Positions 7,836 to 9,829 of a stretch of 9,829 nt of DNA are shown piece by piece; the first letter of the stretch is position 1; each line of letters opens with the position of its first letter. The DNA comes from Gammaproteobacteria bacterium (GTDB lineage Bacteria > Pseudomonadota > Gammaproteobacteria > Granulosicoccales > Granulosicoccaceae): assembly GCA_020444765.1 (NCBI GenBank), contig JAGRHW010000120.1, forward strand, positions 1 to 9,829. The letters run 5' to 3'. The notes below the pieces were generated by a model, which did no database searches, was not told the DNA's origin, and worked only from the letters and a program-made list of their open reading frames with translations. A program made the position numbers and the translations under genes.

Positions 7836-7865
7836 GTTGTGAGCCGCTGACCGGCGGCTCACAAC
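7836..7865. repeat. Perfect 12-bp inverted repeat (hairpin) between lipoprotein gene and btuF
   Basis: GTTGTGAGCCGC (7836-7847) and GCGGCTCACAAC (7854-7865) are perfect reverse complements around the 6-base loop TGACCG, with two more G-T wobble pairs possible outside. It fills most of the 55-base gap and sits 9 bases before the btuF ATG. No T-run follows on either strand, so it is not a standard intrinsic terminator. It could act as a processing or stability hairpin that tunes btuF output, or as an operator palindrome. Confidence 0.75.
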
Positions 7866-7874
7866 GGACAAACA

Positions 7875-8720
7875 ATGCGAACCATCCTTACAATCACAGC
7901 CCTGCTTCTTACCATGCTGGTTTCCGGCCTGACGTCAGCTACCCCGGCCGCCAGACCGCAGCGCATCATTTCAATGAATCTCTGCACCGATCAGTTGCTG
8001 ATCCTGCTCGCCGATCCGGCCAATATCGTTTCGGTCAGTTATCTCTCGCTCGAGGAGCACAGTTCTTTCGTCGCGCCACAGGTGCGCGCCGCCGGTTATA
8101 TCGTCAACCACAGTCTGCCGGAAGAAGTCCTGCCTCTCGATCCGGATCTGATCGTGACCGGACAGTTTATGCATCAGCAGGAAACCCGGTTATTGCGCCA
8201 GCTTGGCAAACAGGTCGAGACCTTTCCGGTCATCAACAGTCTGGCCGATGCTCGGCAGAATATCCACCGCATGGCCGAGCTGATCGGCGAACCGGCACGT
8301 GGCCGGCAATTGATCGACGAGATGGACCGCCGTCTCGCGCTGCTGACCGCACGCAGCCCGGTGCACAAACTGCCGGCCGTGACCTGGCATCCACATGGTT
8401 TTACCCAGGGTCGCAACACCCTGATGGACGAGTTGATGACGCTGGCTGGCTGGCACAATATCGCTCGCGATTTCGGTATCGAAGGTTATCGACAACTGCA
8501 GCTGGAAGAGCTGCTGGCCGGCCAGCCACAGTTGCTGATTCTCTCCGAATATGCACCCGGCACGCGTTCGATCGGACAGAGTCAGCTACGCCATCCGGTA
8601 CTGAAAAAGCTGCTACGTGACAGCTCGTCGCTGGTATTGGACAGCCGTCTGCTGATCTGTGGCGGACCGATGAACCTGGTGGCGCTGGAAGCGCTGGTCG
8701 AGGCGCGTAATGAACGCTAA
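7875..8720 (+). CDS. btuF: Periplasmic cobalamin-binding protein BtuF (COG0614-type)
   Basis: This 281-residue ABC-transporter substrate-binding protein would capture corrinoid in the periplasm and hand it to BtuCD. An N-terminal signal peptide (about 1-25, ending SATPAA) has no lipobox, so the protein should be soluble. The first lobe opens with RIISMNLCTDQLLILLADPA (28-47). It continues with ILP-type features such as LPLDPDLIVTGQF, typical of the two-lobed helical-backbone binding proteins for siderophores and B12. The second lobe has WHPHGFTQGRNTLMDELMTL and ends near LLICGGPMNLVALEAL. The ribosome site is weak (GGAC about 6 bases upstream), and the hairpin at 7836-7865 lies just before it. 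The gene overlaps btuC by 11 bases. Cobalamin as ligand rests on the riboswitch and btuB context; the sequence alone would also allow a related metal chelate. Confidence 0.88.
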   Translation: MRTILTITALLLTMLVSGLTSATPAARPQRIISMNLCTDQLLILLADPANIVSVSYLSLEEHSSFVAPQVRAAGYIVNHSLPEEVLPLDPDLIVTGQFMHQQETRLLRQLGKQVETFPVINSLADARQNIHRMAELIGEPARGRQLIDEMDRRLALLTARSPVHKLPAVTWHPHGFTQGRNTLMDELMTLAGWHNIARDFGIEGYRQLQLEELLAGQPQLLILSEYAPGTRSIGQSQLRHPVLKKLLRDSSSLVLDSRLLICGGPMNLVALEALVEARNER

Positions 8721-9090
8721 AACGACCGCGCTGTCCGGCGGACTCTCCCAAAAATCGTTGCTGACCATCGGCGCTGTCGGCGTCGCCGTGCTGTTCGTGG
8801 CCTCCCTGTTGACCGGCCGCAATCCCCTGCCGCTGCTGCAGGCGGCCGGACAGGCACCGACCGACGCCGGATCGCTGCTGGCGCTGATATTTACCGAGAT
8901 CCGTCTGCCCCGCGCCCTGATCACCGTTATCGTGGGGGCCACGCTCGGATTATGCGGCGCAGCCATGCAAAGCCTGCTGCGCAATCCGCTGGCGACACCA
9001 GGTCTGCTCGGCAGCTCCAGCGGCGCGGCGCTCGGCGCGGTGCTGTTGTGCTGGTATTTTATTTCGGCAGCGGCACAGTCAGCTGGCTGA
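8710..9090 (+). CDS. btuC: BtuC-type FecCD permease, N-terminal part (frameshifted)
   Basis: This is the first third of the inner-membrane permease of the B12 importer. GAGG (8700-8703), 6 bases before the ATG, is a good ribosome site inside the end of btuF. The first transmembrane helix spans about residues 16-35. The family motifs follow: EIRLPRALITVIVGA (63-77), a Gly/Ala-rich helix with GAAMQSLL, and RNPLATPGLLG (91-101) leading into SSSGAALGAV. After VLLCWYF (111-117) the frame turns into non-family sequence and stops at 9090, while the permease continues in another frame. Adding one T to the TTTT at 9057-9060 joins both parts into one 343-residue protein of normal length, reading WYF-YFGSGTVS. 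Confidence 0.88.
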   Translation: MNAKTTALSGGLSQKSLLTIGAVGVAVLFVASLLTGRNPLPLLQAAGQAPTDAGSLLALIFTEIRLPRALITVIVGATLGLCGAAMQSLLRNPLATPGLLGSSSGAALGAVLLCWYFISAAAQSAG

Positions 9091-9740
9091 TCATGCCGTT
9101 CGCCGGCACGCTTGGCTCCCTGCTGGCGATGGCGCTGGTTTACGCGCTGGCCGGCCGCGACAGCGGTATCGCCACCCTGATACTGGCCGGGGTTGCAATA
9201 AACTCGCTGGCCTTGTCGCTGCTGTCACTGATCCTGAATCTGGCGCCGAGCCCTTTCGCGGTACAGGAGATTGTGCTGTGGATGCTCGGTTCCATCGCCA
9301 ACAAGAGCCTGCAGGATTTTTACCTGCTGCTGCCGGCCACCCTGCTCGGCTGGCTGTTACTGCGCCGGACTGGACCGGCGCTGAACGCCTTGAGCCTCGG
9401 CGAGGATACCGCCTTCAGCATGGGCGTGGATGTGGTGCGGCTGCGCTGGCGCATTTTTATCGGCGTATCACTGGCGATCGGCGCGGCCGTCAGCACCACC
9501 GGCACAATCGGTTTCGTCGGTCTGGTGGTGCCGCATATGCTGCGCCCGCTGGTCGGTTACGAACCGGCCCGTTTGCTGCCGCTCAGCGCGCTGGGCGGAG
9601 CGGCGCTGTTGTTGGCGGCGGATATCGTGGTGCGCCTGTTCCCGCCCGGCATGGACATTCGCATCGGCGTGATTACCTCAATTATCGGCGCGCCGTTTTT
9701 TCTCTATCTGATTATCAAAACCCGGCAGACGCAGCGATGA
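9060..9740 (+). CDS. btuC: BtuC-type FecCD permease, C-terminal part (frameshifted)
   Basis: This is the continuation of the permease at 8710, in the next frame. The family signal begins at YFGSGTVSWLIMPFAG, and anything upstream in this frame is out-of-frame reading. Hydrophobic helices follow each other up to the hallmark GTIGFVGLVVPHMLRPLVG, then LLAADIVVR and the C-terminal GMDIRIGVITSIIGAPFFLY. These match BtuC and FhuB type permeases, including the cytoplasmic loop region that contacts the ATPase. An internal ATG at 9093 exists, but starting there would drop the first transmembrane helices, so a separate functional protein is unlikely. The stop overlaps the next start as ATGA (9737-9740). 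Confidence 0.88.
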   Translation, partial: YFGSGTVSWLIMPFAGTLGSLLAMALVYALAGRDSGIATLILAGVAINSLALSLLSLILNLAPSPFAVQEIVLWMLGSIANKSLQDFYLLLPATLLGWLLLRRTGPALNALSLGEDTAFSMGVDVVRLRWRIFIGVSLAIGAAVSTTGTIGFVGLVVPHMLRPLVGYEPARLLPLSALGGAALLLAADIVVRLFPPGMDIRIGVITSIIGAPFFLYLIIKTRQTQR

Positions 9741-9829
9741 GCCTGTTACGTATCAGCGAACTCAATGTACGGCTTGCGGCACGACCGGTTCTGCGGGATG
9801 CGGAGCTGACACTGCAAAGCGGCCAGTTA
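9737..9829 (+). CDS. btuD: ABC transporter ATP-binding protein BtuD, N-terminus only (cut by window end)
   Basis: The first 31 codons read MSLLRISELNVRLAARPVLR, then DAELTLQSGQL. This is the standard opening of an ABC ATPase just before the Walker A loop, which lies beyond the window. The ATG overlaps the btuC stop by 4 bases, indicating tight coupling. It would hydrolyse ATP to drive BtuC. The position after btuF and btuC is the usual one. The identification rests on a short segment plus context. Confidence 0.8.
   Translation, partial: MSLLRISELNVRLAARPVLRDAELTLQSGQL

Noticed and set aside
9050..9066. Programmed -1 ribosomal frameshifting in btuC
   Set aside because: No slippery heptamer of the X-XXY-YYZ type is in phase, and I saw no obvious downstream stimulator. 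A missing T in a homopolymer is simpler.

Overview
The window (9,829 bases, moderately GC-rich) reads like a chromosomal stretch of a Gram-negative bacterium, most likely a gammaproteobacterium. The reasons are a TonB-dependent outer-membrane receptor, a lipoprotein with a Lol-type signal, a cobalamin riboswitch with a long leader, and the sequence character of the DNA-repair pair. The exact taxon cannot be told from the sequence alone.

Layout. Two divergent transcription units meet in an intergenic region near 4055-4200. Leftward on the minus strand are a YhaO/SbcD-like metallophosphoesterase (2792-4054) and, overlapping it by 4 bases, a large YhaN/SbcC-like coiled-coil ATPase. The ATPase runs off the left edge and is interrupted by a frameshift near 1700. 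Rightward on the plus strand are a candidate promoter, a cobalamin (AdoCbl) riboswitch (about 4201-4391) and a 170-base leader. These precede btuB (TonB-dependent receptor), an unrecognised beta-propeller-like lipoprotein, btuF (periplasmic binding protein), btuC (FecCD-type permease, frameshifted near 9057) and the first 31 codons of btuD (ATPase), cut by the right edge.

How it works together. The plus-strand unit looks like a complete vitamin B12 uptake route: BtuB carries corrinoid over the outer membrane with TonB energy, BtuF captures it in the periplasm, and BtuCD pumps it across the inner membrane. The riboswitch should shut the unit off when cobalamin is plentiful. The extra lipoprotein directly behind btuB invites comparison with Bacteroides BtuG, a propeller lipoprotein that caps BtuB and captures B12, and it is the most interesting item here. 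The minus-strand pair probably forms a DNA-end-processing nuclease/ATPase complex and is functionally unrelated to B12.

Two independent single-base frameshifts, in the ATPase and in btuC, both lie at short homopolymers. They could be sequencing errors or real lesions. No tRNA, rRNA, CRISPR array or insertion sequence was seen.
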